The notes: a model not told the origin generated them from the sequence alone. A stretch of DNA of 64,000 nucleotides from Cyanophora paradoxa (GCA_004431415.1 QPMI01000503.1:244163-308162), one strand, 5' to 3'. Positions 42,301-54,641 are shown, counted from the stretch's first letter. Translations and numbers: made by a program.

Positions 42301-45300
42301 AATCTGCGAAAGGCAATGTTTCCTATTGAATGAATGAAATCATACTGCGAAAAAATACATTCAGGGTCATAGCGAAGACTTGTGATTGATTCCAAGCTGG
42401 GCGCCGAAGGGGGCTCCCGTGCGATAAAAGGGTCAGAAGCCGTCGTTAAAGACGTCCCCCTGGCGTTGGTGGCTGTCGATGTACAAATGTAGGAGTTGGC
42501 AGGCTGGAGACCGGTTACTGTCAATTCCGCTGCAGGCACATCGTCGAACCCGAGCCCGGAGAAGGCGTGGTGCCCAGTCCAGTCCGCCCCGCAGGCCGCG
42601 TCGACGCGCGTGACCCAGGACCCGCCATGAAATCCCAGTTCTACATACAACTTTGCCGAGCGAGCCGTAACCTCATCAATGAGAACGCTTAGTGGCGCTC
42701 CAGGCGGCTCTGTCGTCAGGAACGACTCCGAGAGCGTGTTGGGAGAGGTTCCGATGCCGTTGCTCACGTTTGCCGAGCAGACGTACGTGGTGTTCACGGA
42801 AAGGCCGGTTGCGTGGAAGCGGGCCTGGTCGCCATCGAAAGTGGAGGTGGTCCCGGTCCAGCCGGTAATGCCGGAAACTGCCTCCGCGCAACTTGCGTCG
42901 GCGCGGTGTATCGACGCCCCTCCGTTGTATCCAAATATGACAATAAAGGAACCGGTAAAGGCTGACGACCCGGTGATGGTGACTGCTGAAGGTGCTTGTG
43001 GAGCCTCCGCTTCAGTCGTGAAACCCGAAGTTGTCGATGGCGAGAGGCCGGCAGAGTTCTGGACGTAGGCTGAGCACGTGTATGCGGTGCTGGGCATGAA
43101 GCCTGCGAAGTCGATGGAAACCGAAGAGTCACCAGGCAAGACAGACGCCGTTCGGACGGACTGCCAGGGCGGCGAAGAAGTATCAACCTGGTTGCAGGCT
43201 GCGGTCGCGTTCTCGATCCAGGCACCGCCATGATACCCGAAAGTCAAAACGACGCGCGCAGCTCTCGCTGTAACCAGTGTGAAACCGATTTCTTGAGGGG
43301 CAGCCGGGGCCTCCGCTTGCGTGAGAAAGGGGTCGGATGTTGTCAGCGCAGATGTGCCTAGCGAATTAGTACTGTTGCCGGAGCACGTGTACGTGCTGTT
43401 CGGCTCGAGCCCAGATACGTCCAGGAGCACATCGGATGCACCAACCGACGCAGACGACGAGCCACACCACGCGATTCGGGTGGAATCGGATTCAGAGCAA
43501 CACGCCGCGGCCCGCGATATCCACAATCCGCCATTGAACCCGAAGACGATGCGCACACGGGCAGAGCGAGCCGAGAGTGCCACGGGAAGAACCGCTGCGG
43601 GAGGGCTCGGTGCCTCGATTGTGAGAAAAGGAAGAGATCCCGTGGTCTCAGACTGTCCGGCAACATTTGCGACGGAAGCTGCACATTGGTACGTGGAGTT
43701 CGGCTGAAGGCGCGTGATTGAAACGATCGCAAAAACCGCGCCCTCTATCACGTGCATGGTTACGTTCTGGCTGAAGGATTCGCTGGAGCCGTCCACCCGC
43801 GCCCTGCAGTCCACCATCGCTCGCGTGATCCATGCCCCCCCATGAAAACCGAAGGTGATATTCACGGTGGCGCTTCGTGCGAGTACTGCAGTCACAATAA
43901 CCGCAGCAGGTGACGCCGGGGGCTCCGCTGCTGTTTGAGTGTCGACAGGTTTGAGGCTCTCCGATGTGCCAACGACATTAGTTGCATTTGCTGTGCAAGC
44001 ATACGTCGTGTTGGGCAGCAATCCGTCAAAGTCAAGGACTGCCTCGGTTGATCTGTAGCCTGCCGGCAGCGACACGGACCGCCAGAGTTTCGCTCCTGAC
44101 GGGGAGACGCACGCCCCGCCGATACGAGTAATCCACGCCCCGCCGTTGAAACCGAGCTCGACTCTGAGGCGAAAAGAGCGCGCATCGACGACAGCTGCCG
44201 ACAGCGAGATTGGGCGTGCCGGACGCTCGGCGAGGGTTCGGAAAGGCTCGGAAAACGAGTCTGGCGAGCTGCCGACCCTGCTCACAATCGTACAAGCAAC
44301 GCGTAAGATTTTGAAGCTGTATCCAGGTATGCAAACGCGAAACCGGTGTATGACTCACGAGTTCGTCACATTTGCAGCGCATTGGTACGTAGTGTTCGGC
44401 TGAAGGGTAGATACGTTCAACCTGACTGATAACAGTGCCTGGGCGACGGAGACTGAGCCATTCCAGGCCATGGCGACCATACTAGATCCTTCGACCAAAG
44501 GCCAACATGTTCCTGTCGCGTTCGTTACCCAGCTTCCTCCATTGCTCCCGAAGACCAATTCAAGAACGGCCCCGCGGGAAGCGATGCTGCTAGAGATAAC
44601 AGCGACCGACACTGGGGCTGCGGGAGGCTGAAGAGCAGTGGAAAAGACAACAGAAACAGATGGCGATGTGCCGATTACATTGCTGACATTCACGCTGCAC
44701 GCAACTGTCGAGGCAGGTGGAAGGTTTGTCGGGTAAATACGCCCAGAGGTGGCACCGGAGTCGGCGGCGACGGTGCCAGTCCACAGAGTCGCAAGTCCAC
44801 CACTTGCTACTAGCACGCACGAGCCTGATATGCGGCTGATGTTTGCACCACCCGAGAAGCCGAAGACGACAAGGAGCGTGACCGAGTCAGCTTGTAGGTT
44901 TCCGAAAGTCACTGATGCGGGAGCTGCCGGCGCCTCCGGAGGAGTGGCGAATTCCAAGCTTGGCGTCGCGTCGGAGGAACCGATCGGATTGGAGGCGACC
45001 GACAAGCAGGCGTACCGGCTGGCAGGCGACAAGCCCCACACGAGCACACGAACGAGTACGGCTGAAGCAGAAACGGGAGCAGTCGCGCTCCAGGCCGGGG
45101 CGCCGCCCGATGCAGGAGAGCAGGTGACAGTGATCGTGGACGCCTGCAGGCCATCCTGGGCGAGAAACACGCTCACAGTGGCGTTGCGGGAGGAGGTGAC
45201 GTTCACGCGGACGTCCGTGGGAGCCGACGGTCTATCAGTGACGGTTGTAAATGGCGGCGATGCGGTGCTGGCGGAGGTCGCAGTTGCGGTCGATACTGAA

Positions 45301-48300
45301 GCTTTGCAAACGTGCGCCACTCCCGGAAGCAAACCGGATACGCTGATTGTTGCGGACTGTGAGCCGGGCTGCACACTCGAACTCCCCGACCAAAGCGCAT
45401 CGCTGCCGCTGTTCAGGCTGCAGATTGCAGCGACGCGGATGACGCTCGACTGAAGAAAGCTAACAACAAGAGTCGCAGTAGTGGACCCGATGTTCGTGGC
45501 TGCCACAGACGTCGGGGCCGCGAGCGTAATACAGCTTGCCGTTCCAATGGACACAAAGCTGAGCGTATTTGCAGGTGTGGGGCTCGCTAGCCCGGGTGAA
45601 AGGTCGTTTGCGGTCGGCGATACGTCATTCTATCGGCCAGCGGGTCAGCCAGCTCAAGCAACCAGAACAAGACTCGAACAACGCACAAAGGAATCGGCAA
45701 GCGGATAATACAACGCGAGATCCGGTGTCGTAGAGGCGACTGTCTTCTGGTAGAAAGCGGCGATCTCTTCGGGCGATCGCTCTCTACTCCAAACGCGAAA
45801 CTCTGGAAAAGAAAAAGGGCGGAGGGGGAGGAGGGGGGGAGGGGGAGAAGAGGCGATACGTCAAGTTCAATTCACAATTATGCAACTGCACGCACACCTG
45901 CAATCTGCGCGTTTTGAAGGGTTTTCTCGTGACCGCGAACAAAGCCCCCGGCACCTAGATTGAACCAGTTGCGAATACCAGAATGCATTGACGAGCACGG
46001 AAAGGTGAACGCAAAGAGGGCGTTAAAGTACAGGGAGCAATTGGATTGCAAAAGATCCACCGGTCGTCCCACAATCTGATAGTCGCTCACAATCTTATAG
46101 TTGCTCACGGCGCCGCCGCGCGACCAAAATCTCCATCCTGTGGCGCTGTAACGCCACTCGACATTGTTGCTCGCAGACACGGTGAGTGCAACATGCGTCA
46201 TTGCGTTTTTCTTCAGATGCAGTCATTTACACTGGTCAGCAAGCAAAGAAAGCAAACGACGCACGGGAAAGAAGTAGTTAAAGAAGTGCATCTTGTCACC
46301 CAACTGCCATGGATCTCCATGTCTCTGCCAGTTCCCGTAGGCGCTGTTAATGAACAAGCCAATGATCCCTGCGGACAGTTCCATATTACGATCATGTGAT
46401 ACAACTACGTTCTCTGCTCGTTGATATCGTGCAATCAAATACATCGCACAATTGTGTTCCAGCTGAAGTCCGATTCGCTTCAGCGAAGTTTGCAGGTCGT
46501 AGGCGACCGCAGCGGCATTGTCGTGAAACTCAAAGAGCCGCTCGGGGCCGTAGCCAGAAGCCGACTCTAGAGCGCAGTTGAGCCAGAATTCGACCGTCCA
46601 TCCTCCTGATGCGTTCAGGTATGTGGGGAAGGTCGAGCGCAAGAATGCCCCGTTCATCCACTGATTAATATCAGCAATTCTTGAAAACGAAAGGGCTGCG
46701 CGCGCGCGCGCGCATAAGCAGATTCACTGATGAGTACATGGCCAGCGACCTCGAAGGGGTGTGCACGGCGCCAGCGCACCTCTGCCCCGAGGAGGTCCCG
46801 ATGTGCTCGTGCACGACTGGCTCGCTACCGCGCGGTCAACGGACGACGCGGAAGTGAACGCGACAGTCTGTGAAGTAGAGACACCGACAGCGTTCTTTGC
46901 CCAGACGGTACACGTGTATCGGGTTCCAGGCTGAAGATCAGATAGAAATATGCGCTCAGATGATGCGGCAACGCGAACAGATGCGGAAAAGACAATTTTT
47001 GCATTTCTTGGTGCCGCAACAAGGCTGCAGCTGGCCGAAACGGATGAAACCCAGGCCGATCCGTGACTGCCGAGCTTGATGTCGATTACGGCGGAGCGGG
47101 GGCCGATTCCACCCACGGAAGCAGAAGCAAGCGCTCCCGGAACCGTCGGAGGGACGGGAGTTGAGGCGTTTGATACTAGAAATATCATGTTTGTTCTCAA
47201 CAGTGTCGAGTTGAGCGGCTCGAAAGGGCGGTGCCCAAAAACTGCAACTCTGCGGGAGGCGACAAAATCGCGGTCTTTTTAATTAATTCAGATTTCGCAT
47301 CAAATTTTACAGGAAGTGCGCACGTTGTGCAAGTTGCGCTGTCAGTCGCAAAAGACGGTCCGGCGAGGGGAAAGACAAGGCCCGTGTTGCTTTCCACCTC
47401 GACCGTCGCCCCAGCTGCGCGCACAGGAACTCGCAAAATAACAAGTAAATGTGTGCGGAAACGAAAGCTTACTATCCGGGTCGATGACGACGGGCATGAA
47501 GCTCTGCCCGATCTGCAGAAGGAGATTTCCGCAGGCGCCGAGGACATTGTACATGCCACCCGCCGTCGCATCTTCGTTCAAAATTGTAACAAGTTTGAAA
47601 GACTTGGTCTGCACAGAAAGATCTACAGCGCTGCCATTCACCAGATCAGACATTTGCAATGCAAATGTGCAGGCCACGTAGCGCACTAGAGAAAGGTCGA
47701 CCCAGCTTTAGTCCACCATTCTTCGGGAGAATTCGAGCTACCAGAAACAAAGAATTTGCTACCTGGATTGCCGGAAAATATTAAGGCGAAACTAGAGAAA
47801 TTGCAGCATATGCAGCTAAAGCGATTCGCGACTCCGTACCAATGCGAGCGCAGCTGACGCCAAACCAGTTTTGATTCGGAAAAGAAGTCCTGGAGAGCGG
47901 AATCTCGGTCGTCCAAGACGAGGAGCCGATTGTCCAGCTGCACTTGAGTGAATCATTTAATCGCAACTCTGAGCAATAACTCTCGTTGATCATGACACTT
48001 GGAATCACCGAATTAACGGATCGGGAGGAGGCGGGCTGGAGGGAGTGTCCCCGGGGTACATGAAAAAGATACCCCCACCAGCAGCAATCTGCGCCGCAAA
48101 CAAGTATGCCGTGCTTCAATTTACATTATTTGTGGAATCCATCCGTTCAATTGCAGGTGCGAAAGCTCACGTAGACGCTCCCCGCATATTCAGTAGCACC
48201 TTCGAACGTGCGCAGGATTACTTGTGGTTATGCGAATGACGCTTAAGCTTATCAATTGTAAACGCACAGTGCTGCCATCGGTCCTGCGGAAGCGGGGCAT

Positions 48301-49074
48301 TGGCGATTGTAGTGACAGAGCTGAGGGAAGTTGGGTAGCTCCAGAAAGTCGTAGACCCAGACGCTGAGCAATAGATGAGCCCCGACGGGTTCTGGCGCCG
48401 AATTCAGAAAGTTGCTCTCATGCAAGAGTGTGCCAACAAAGAAAACCAATGTACCCCGTCCCAGGCACAGGCGTGGCCATCTTGACTTTGAACTGGGGCA
48501 GACACCGACGCGGTCGACCAGGTGGTTGTATCTGGCGCCTTGTGAGCTCTATCGGCAAAGTACTACTGCAGGCTGCTGGAGTCCGCACCGAGGTCTAGAA
48601 AAACAACGCTCGACCCGGCGCCCTCGCCACCGCTGAGGAGGAGTCTCCAGCCGCTGGAGGGGGTCCGAAACAGAACGGCGCCCGTCCTGCCGCGCCAGGA
48701 AGTCGGGGCAGCCGAGAGAAGGTTCGTCGTGATGTTCACTGCGCGCGGACCGGAGACGGCGGTCAGTCTATGGCTTACTAATAGGCTACACTATGATAGC
48801 TAGGGGAATTCAAACAGGGCTCGCGAGCGCCTTCTATATATTATAGAAATTAGGGGGGCCTATAGCGACGGCGGGGCAAGGATTTATATATAGGTAGATG
48901 TATATTTAAATGTAGAGGGACTTCAGTGGCTAGAGGCGCACGCGAAGAGGCTCCATCGACGCAGCTGATGCATATGGCGGCAAGCTGCGCGCAGACAAGA
49001 ACGATGCAGAGGGTTTTGCCGGCTTCGCAGAAACGGCTCGCGGGGGACGCTTGTTGCAACTGGAGCTTCTTCAT
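36368..49074 (-). CDS. Giant secreted/surface protein: LamG-like and fibronectin-III-like repeats
   Basis: A chain of minus-strand exons over 12.7 kb that I read as one gene, though two adjacent genes are possible. A candidate first exon at 49074 starts MKKLQLQQ and has a signal peptide (KTLCIVLVCAQLAAICISC). Downstream come LamG-like segments (SGWRLLLSGGEGAGSSVVFL; SGLIYCSASGSTTFWSYP, RWQHCAFTIDK; later GGWTVEFWLNC, FEFHDNAAAVAY), then Fn3-like domains of about 100 residues: one at about 46.8-47.2 kb, four at 44.4-45.6, six at 42.4-44.3, four at 39.3-40.85. Their shared pattern is FGFNGGAWITR...C...SGLxPNTTYxCSAxxTNxxGTS, with one Cys pair per domain. The 3' part (36.4-38.0 kb) has a Ser/Pro-rich stalk and a polar tail. 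No clear transmembrane segment is seen near the C-terminus. Such proteins act in adhesion or wall/scale matrices; function is inferred from architecture only. Confidence 0.6.
36430..36727. repeat. Perfect 149-bp tandem duplication in the 3' coding region
   Basis: Two copies, 36430-36578 and 36579-36727, that look identical by eye. The unit encodes (minus strand) QQSGGTDPSSSQGALVQTG and ELEATFVTRGVPSEEAAERS. 149 is not a multiple of 3, so the two copies are read in different frames. Confidence 0.9.
37440..37840 (-). other. Ser/Pro-rich low-complexity stalk
   Basis: Encodes about 130 residues of SPSASPTPS-type repeats, like Ser-Pro modules of algal cell-wall glycoproteins and mucin stalks. The DNA is a degenerate GGCGGAGGGCGTGG-type repeat. 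O-glycosylation is plausible but inferred. Confidence 0.75.
39276..40847 (-). other. Four Fn3-like domains, C-terminal block
   Basis: Open minus-strand stretch of 523 codons. It includes ISPQGAKLTLKLPSFDGGA, LAPRTATLAISFRADV, NTTYTCSASWSNFMQG and GGSFITRVAATCGPAGGGQP. The unit pattern is that of the upstream Fn3-like block but more diverged. It ends in a Pro/Leu-rich linker. Confidence 0.8.
42360..44285 (-). other. Six tandem Fn3-like domains in one exon
   Basis: One open stretch encoding six consecutive units bounded by EPPASPAAV, APSPPAAVL, APAAPQEIG, APQAPSAVT, PPGAPLSVL and PPSAPSLES. Each unit has ARS(A/F)xVxxxFGxxGGxW near its start and NTTYxCSA near its end. The conserved Cys before and after the middle strand could form an intradomain disulfide. 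Confidence 0.85.
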
Positions 49075-49948
49075 ATTTGCAGGTCGCGGTCGTCGCCTGC
49101 GGCGCGCGGAAGCCGCCACTGCAACGTAATTCAAATCCGCGGACCGCTAATTACAATGCGGCTGCAGCTGTAGCTGCGTGTACATGTGGGAGCAAAGCTG
49201 ATTTTCTTTTAAAGCTGATATCGATGCACGGGCCGGCATATACACGCTTTGCCGTGCAGCTCTTCCCGATTGCGCGAGTGCCGGTCGGCCGCGGGGCGCC
49301 GCGCTGCTTGAATCCAGAATCCGCGCACTGCCCGCGCCGCGGCCGCGCCGGCTGCAGGCTGCAGCTGCCGGTGCCGCCTGCCAGGCTGCCCCGGCCAACT
49401 GAGTCGCCGCGTCGACGCCGGCGCGAACCCGCGGCCGCCGGCCGGCGCCGGCCCGCTCTGGCCCCGGCCCGCAGCGCTAGCGGCGCAGCCTCAACCCTCG
49501 AGCTCGCGCGCAGGCCGCAAGCCGCAGCCTAGGCCTAGCGCTAGCTATAGGCTGGCCAAGGCTGCAGCCGAGTCTGATTATCGATATCTCCGATGATCGC
49601 GCGTCGCGCGATCGGCGATCGGCGCGCGCGCCGCGCGCCGCGCGACTCGGCGAGTCTCGCAGATGAAGCCTAGGCCTAGTAGATCAGGTCCGGTGCGGAC
49701 CGTGCGGGCCCGTGCGGCCCGCCGCACAGCCTAGAAAGCTATCGCTACCGTATAAGTATACGTACGGTCCGCAGCCGGTGTGACCGTAGCTATATAGGCT
49801 ACGGTCCCCTGCCAGGCTGCCCCGGCCCCCGAGCTTTGCCGATCGCACCGTCGCGGCACCGATGCGAGGGAAGCCTGCGAAGGTTGTTCACTGCTTCAAA
49901 GTTCAAAGGCTTGTGCCGCGCGCAGTGTGACGAACGCGAGGTCCGCAC

Positions 49949-50478
49949 TAGGGCTGGGCCGGTGGCGGCCGGTGGCAGTGGCAACCTCCCACCGACCGAC
50001 CGGGTGGAAAATCTGGCCCACCGCCATACAACGCCCGGTACCATACAAATTAAAATTCTAGGGGGGTAGGCTCGCAAAAATGTCATATTCTCGCGCGCGA
50101 AAGTTTCATATTCCGTACTCACCCAGCAAAGTGCTGCTTAGTTCATCTTCCTCCGCTCCTGCCTTGCAATCGTGAATGACGTCGGAGCCCAAGGAAGCTG
50201 ACGTCGACGCCATCGATATCGATATCCCGTACCCCGCCTGAGCACCAACCACCCCGGCCTCCCCCACAACTGGCTTGAACCCGCCCCAAAGCACTCGCTT
50301 TATAATAATTTAGATAGTAGGCGCTTAGCGCCTTGAAGCTGTGCAGAATTTAGCGTATTTCCTGTCAATTTTCACGCACTGTAGCACGTACCCCCACCTC
50401 CACCGACCGCCACCGGTGGGTAACAGTCAGCGGGCCCACCGACCCGGTGGGGGAAAACTCGGACTGTGCCCAGCCCTA
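49949..50478. mobile_element. Non-autonomous hAT-like MITE, 530 bp
   Basis: Begins TAGGGCTGGGC and ends GCCCAGCCCTA, an exact 11-bp terminal inverted repeat. Subterminal inverted sequences around CCACCGACCGACCGGGTGG and CCACCGACCCGGTGG extend the symmetry. The element is flanked by an exact 8-bp direct repeat, GTCCGCAC, at 49941-49948 and 50479-50486. TAGGG-type ends and 8-bp target duplications are hallmarks of hAT transposons. No transposase is encoded, so it would be moved in trans. Confidence 0.9.
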
Positions 50479-50497
50479 GTCCGCACTGACTCCGCAG

Positions 50498-50517
50498 TAC
50501 TACGGTACTCCGTAGTA
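50498..50517. repeat. Hairpin TACTACGG-TACT-CCGTAGTA
   Basis: 8-bp perfect stem with a 4-nt loop, within a GTACTACGG-rich stretch (50490-50575) that has further imperfect copies. It lies just outside the MITE's right target duplication. Confidence 0.75.
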
Positions 50518-50585
50518 GTAGAGTCGGTACTACGGTAGGACCGTCGGACTCGGTACTACCGCAGTCTACCGGTATATACTTAGTC

Positions 50586-50632
50586 AGCCTCTGGTCTCAA
50601 TTCTGACCGAAGGGAAGAAGAGACCAGAGGCT
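50586..50632. repeat. 13-bp stem hairpin
   Basis: AGCCTCTGGTCTC at 50586-50598 pairs with GAGACCAGAGGCT at 50620-50632 across a 21-nt loop. No T-run follows and no gene ends here on either strand that I can support. Confidence 0.8.
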
Positions 50633-51064
50633 CTAGTATCCACTTTTGATCCACAAATCGAGGTTCCTCTCGAGGTTTTGGGTATTAGGTATGCTATGGA
50701 TCGCTGTTAAAGATTCCGTGATGTCATTATGATGTCATTATGACAATGACCTATTGTTAAAAGATTCGGAGATGTCACTATGACGATCAATAGGTGTTAA
50801 TAGATTCTGTCAGCTGACTGTGGTAGGGTACGGTGATATTGTGAAGTTCTGCAGCCTCTTACTGGGCTTGGTGGTGAACAGGCGGCATCGCTGGCCGGCG
50901 GTCGCGATCGTTCGCGATCGCGCATCGGGTTCATTAGAAATACGTATCCCACATTGCCGTCCGCCACATACCCCTCTGCGCTTGTCATCTTGCAGCTGAG
51001 GTGCTCTGCCGCTTCAACTGTTGCGCGCGTGTCGCCGACGCTTGCCATCGCTTTCCCGGTATCG

Positions 51065-54000
51065 ATGGCATCGTCGGAACGGCCGGCAAGTCGGGAAGTG
51101 CCGGCAGTTCCCGTGCTGTGTGGGTGCCGGCCCGGGGCTGGCGTTCAATGCGCCCCTTGCGTGGGCCGCATCCTGCAGCAGACGTTCCCGAAGGCGCCGC
51201 TACACCCGTCGATGACCTCGTTGCCGGGCTGTATCGGAGCGCGGTTCGTCCTGTCAGTGTTTTGCGCCGTCGTACGCGCGCGTTTCCTCCGTAATCGTAT
51301 ACGTATTTCGTGCCGCAGTTAGTGCTCGCACGCGATGATCAGAGCCGCGTCGTTGAGTGGCCAGTGGCCGACTCTGCGCTCCTCTTACTGTGCCACGCCG
51401 TCACTTGTATCTCTGCCCTTTCAGCGGAGGATCGGGCGAAAGTCATCGCTTTGGCTGCCGCGGACCAGGTGCATTCCGCCCGTTCGTCTCTCTTTGGAGA
51501 TGGCACGGCCTGATCGAGAGCGTGGTTACTGATTTGCAGCGGATTTCTAGGATGCTCACCGCCGCTAACATCGATCTCGCGAATATCGATGTCGACGAAA
51601 TGGGGCAGAGATATGAGGTGTGCATGTACGATTGCCTTTTCATAGATCTGCGGCCAGCCATATCATGATACCTGCCTCTCTGATGTCACAGAGCGAGTTG
51701 ACGGAGTTTGCAAGTGCTGATTCCGCCGCCCGGATGGCCCTTGATCCTGGTCAAATCTATGAACATTGCCAGTTTCTGGCTGAGGTCCAGCTAACGCGGT
51801 ACAACTTCAAGAGCGCGGGGAATGTCGCACTGGTGGGTTTTTTGTGCCTGTTATTTGCGCATTCGTCCCCCTCGTTCTCTGTTGATCGCCTGAACCTTGC
51901 AGGTTGGCATGTCCTTTCAGCAGACGATCCTCAAGCTGAATTCAAGCATTCCGTCGTACCCCGTTCTTCATTATACCCTGGCGCTGTCCGGCTGGAGCAG
52001 GGGATATCTCCGGTGCTACGTATTGGGCTGAGGCGCGGGGAAGCTGCTTGCTCTGTCTTTCGCGTGGCGCGTTACTAGTTGCTGACTTAGAGCGTGCAGG
52101 CCGCATTCAAGCTTATCAGGGACACCGACGCGACCGAAAGCAAGCGCTGCTGTGTATGGGATCACTTGTTCATTAAGGTAGAGTGCCTGATCCGGCGACT
52201 GGCACTTTTGTCTGATGAGGTTCTCCGCTATTGCGAGGTTAGTAACCTCTCTATTCGCTATCTAGAATATGCATTCCCTCCCTAGGATATGCATTGTTGA
52301 TTAACCGGCAGCTGCTGTGGTGGATCTCTGAGCGGTGTTGCGGGTCCTGCCTACTGTCGCAATACCGTCTCGAGCGAGCTGCTTCCACTCTTGGCACTAT
52401 GTTCATGTGGGTGGACCGGTCGAGCGACGCAAGCAACGTCTACCAAGTTAGTGTGGCTCACGTGCATTGCTTTCGCTTCTTCTTTGACACGGGCTGATTT
52501 GCAGAAATTCGTGATGCTCACCGAGGAGAAAATCGGCAAGCATACTGTGCACTATGTAAGGGCACTCATGCATGGTGCTGCTTTCAACGAGAAGGTTCTC
52601 AAGCGCATCGACAGAGCCCAGTCGCTTACCAAGGTGCATAATTGCCTTGGCTGATGTAGTCGGGGCGTGCAATGTGGCTGTAATTGAACTCGTGCAGATA
52701 GCGATACTGATCGCAGCGACGTCGACCGGAACCTGTTAACCTTCCGCGAGAACGGACGGGTGTGTCACGGCGCTCTCGCGATAATAACGTGCCTCGTTCG
52801 CTGATGTTGCCTTGCCATGGATATTCTCACTGTGTCTATCTGGTAGATTGCGCGACTCTACGTGAACCTTTCGGATTACAATCTTCTACCGGTCGAACAA
52901 GTTCGTCGCCGTCAGGGCAGTGCCCCCTGTATAGGTCATACATAGGGTTCAGGAGTGCATCGACTGTCCTCTTTCTTCCCCACTTCCCTGAACTGGGCTT
53001 GTTTTTATATGCTGTCCATTGAATGGACGTGATTGAGCGTCTGTATGTGCTCGTGTACAGCAGTTCGCTGAATTTAGGGACTTTTGCATCCAGTGACGTT
53101 AGCTGGTTGCCTCTGGTTCGCCCTCCGGGTCCCTGCCTCGTTGTTCGAGTGCCTACTGTGCTTTCCGCGTCCCGCCTCGCGTTCGATGGTGGTGCCGCTA
53201 TCCTGCTTCCATCCGGGCAATGAACGGTCGTTTGTCTCGTGCGGCATCTACGGCATGCAGACACGCTGAATGCTGCAATGAGCTCACGCGTATACGTATG
53301 TATACGCGAATGCGGGGAACCGACTTGATTATCTGTGTACCCGGCACTTCGTTCACCGGCCCTCCTTGTCACTGTTCGGCGCTCGTTGTCCGTTTTTGAG
53401 CCGCTGCTGGTTGATGCGATCGGGCGGGCGCTTCTTCACCATCTGCCGTATTGTCCCTGCCGTGTGATGCCTCCAAGAGAAGGTGTGTAACCGTAGCGGT
53501 TTCAAGCACTTTCGTCAAAGTGATCTGATCGCCGAGCCGTAGCTCATCTGTTTTGAACTCGGCCGGACGCGAGGCTGCCGTCTCTGTTCCGGCTGAGGGC
53601 TACGGGGCAACTGACGAGCATGTTGACGTGTGTCCCTTTTTGCGTCTGCGCTGGGTGTCTTTATTCTTGACGCACGTTTGCCTAGGGGATGGAGAATGCG
53701 CGTGGAACTCCAATTGGGAAGCGCGGCAAGGGAATCAAGCGCGGCAGAGGACGATCAGCCGGCCGCATTCAGAACAGACAGTCCCATCCTCCAAGGATTG
53801 GCTAACGGTGAAAGCGTAATGATTGCGTTGGTTATGGTTTTTCTAGCTTCGTGTGCTGACATGAGACGCGCAGGACGTTCACGTTGCATGCACGACATCT
53901 GGGGCTCTCAAGTCCAAGAAGTACAATCACTTGCTTCAGCGCGTGATGCTCGCGTACCCGATGCACGAGCAGCTGCTCCTGCAGTCTCTACGCAGCCTGA

Positions 54001-54641
54001 GTACTCCAGATAGAGCGGCGAACCTTATGTTGAATGGTGGTAGTGCTGTGTGCTTTTCGTGTCCTGTTACTACAGGGACAACGTTGATCCCGCGGATTTG
54101 GAGAGCATTTTTGCCTGATGTCCGTAATGAAGGAGTTGAAGCAAATTCGCTGGTTCGATTCGAAAGGAGACGGCATGCCGGAAGAGCTAGAGGTAGAGCT
54201 ACATCGTCTTTTCCCAGATTATATCTGCACTCTTGCAGTTCCACCTGGCTTCAAGCTGCAGACTGGAGTGATTAATTGCGGCGATTGGGTTTGTGTCTGC
54301 TTCGAAGCTACTTTGGAGGAGCTTGATATTGGCATGAGCTCGCCTGTCTGGCCTGCTGCAGTCGATTGGATTGCCCTCGATATTGCGAACTTCAGCGTTG
54401 AGGAGATGACGAAGGTCATGACGATATCAAGATCGAACCACACTTTATTTCGCGCAAACGCAAGACTTCCATCGCTCTGATGGAGGAGCAAGTTATGAAG
54501 TCCACGGACCAAGTCCTGCGTTGGACTTTTCTGCATGTTCGTCCTGCCTATAGCGGTATATGTCTACTTTCCTGTTATCCCTTGGATGATGTTTTCATTG
54601 CGGCAGGTGTGATGCCCTCCACTATTTTTTCGTCGGACTAA
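51065..54641 (+). CDS. Unrecognised multi-exon gene, lower GC than neighbours
   Basis: Candidate start MASSERPASREVPAV at 51065. Consecutive plus-strand exons that mostly splice in phase: ...IGARFVLS|LVLARDDQSRVVEWPVADS...AAADQ|RISRMLTAANIDLANIDV...|SELTEFASADSAARMALDPG...|VGMSFQQTILKLNSSIPSYP..., then less certain exons with AAFKLIRDTDATESKRCC, KFVMLTEEKIGKHTVHYVRA, IARLYVNLSDYNLLPVEQV, DVHVACTTSGALKSKKYNHL and KIEPHFISRKRKTSIALMEE. A short basic RG-rich segment (GKRGKGIKRGRGRS) lies near 53,730. Introns are longer and more T-rich at the 3' end (TTTGCAG, TTGCAG) than elsewhere in the window. I recognise no domain and assign no function. Several junctions and the 3' end are uncertain. Confidence 0.45.

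Larger units (their letters stand above)
49075..51064. other. Intergenic region with MITE and hairpins
   Basis: About 2 kb. It contains a GC-rich segment 49,260-49,530 with open frames but no recognisable protein, palindrome-rich sequence near 49,600-49,670 (GATCGCGCGTCGCGCGATC), the hAT-like MITE, two hairpins and diverged direct repeats of about 50 bp near 50,700-50,810 (GTTAAAGATTC, GATGTCATTATGA). Confidence 0.5.

Noticed and set aside
48412-48636. Plus-strand frame within the LamG-like exons
   Set aside because: The minus strand gives LamG-like sequence across phase-consistent introns; the plus frame shows nothing.
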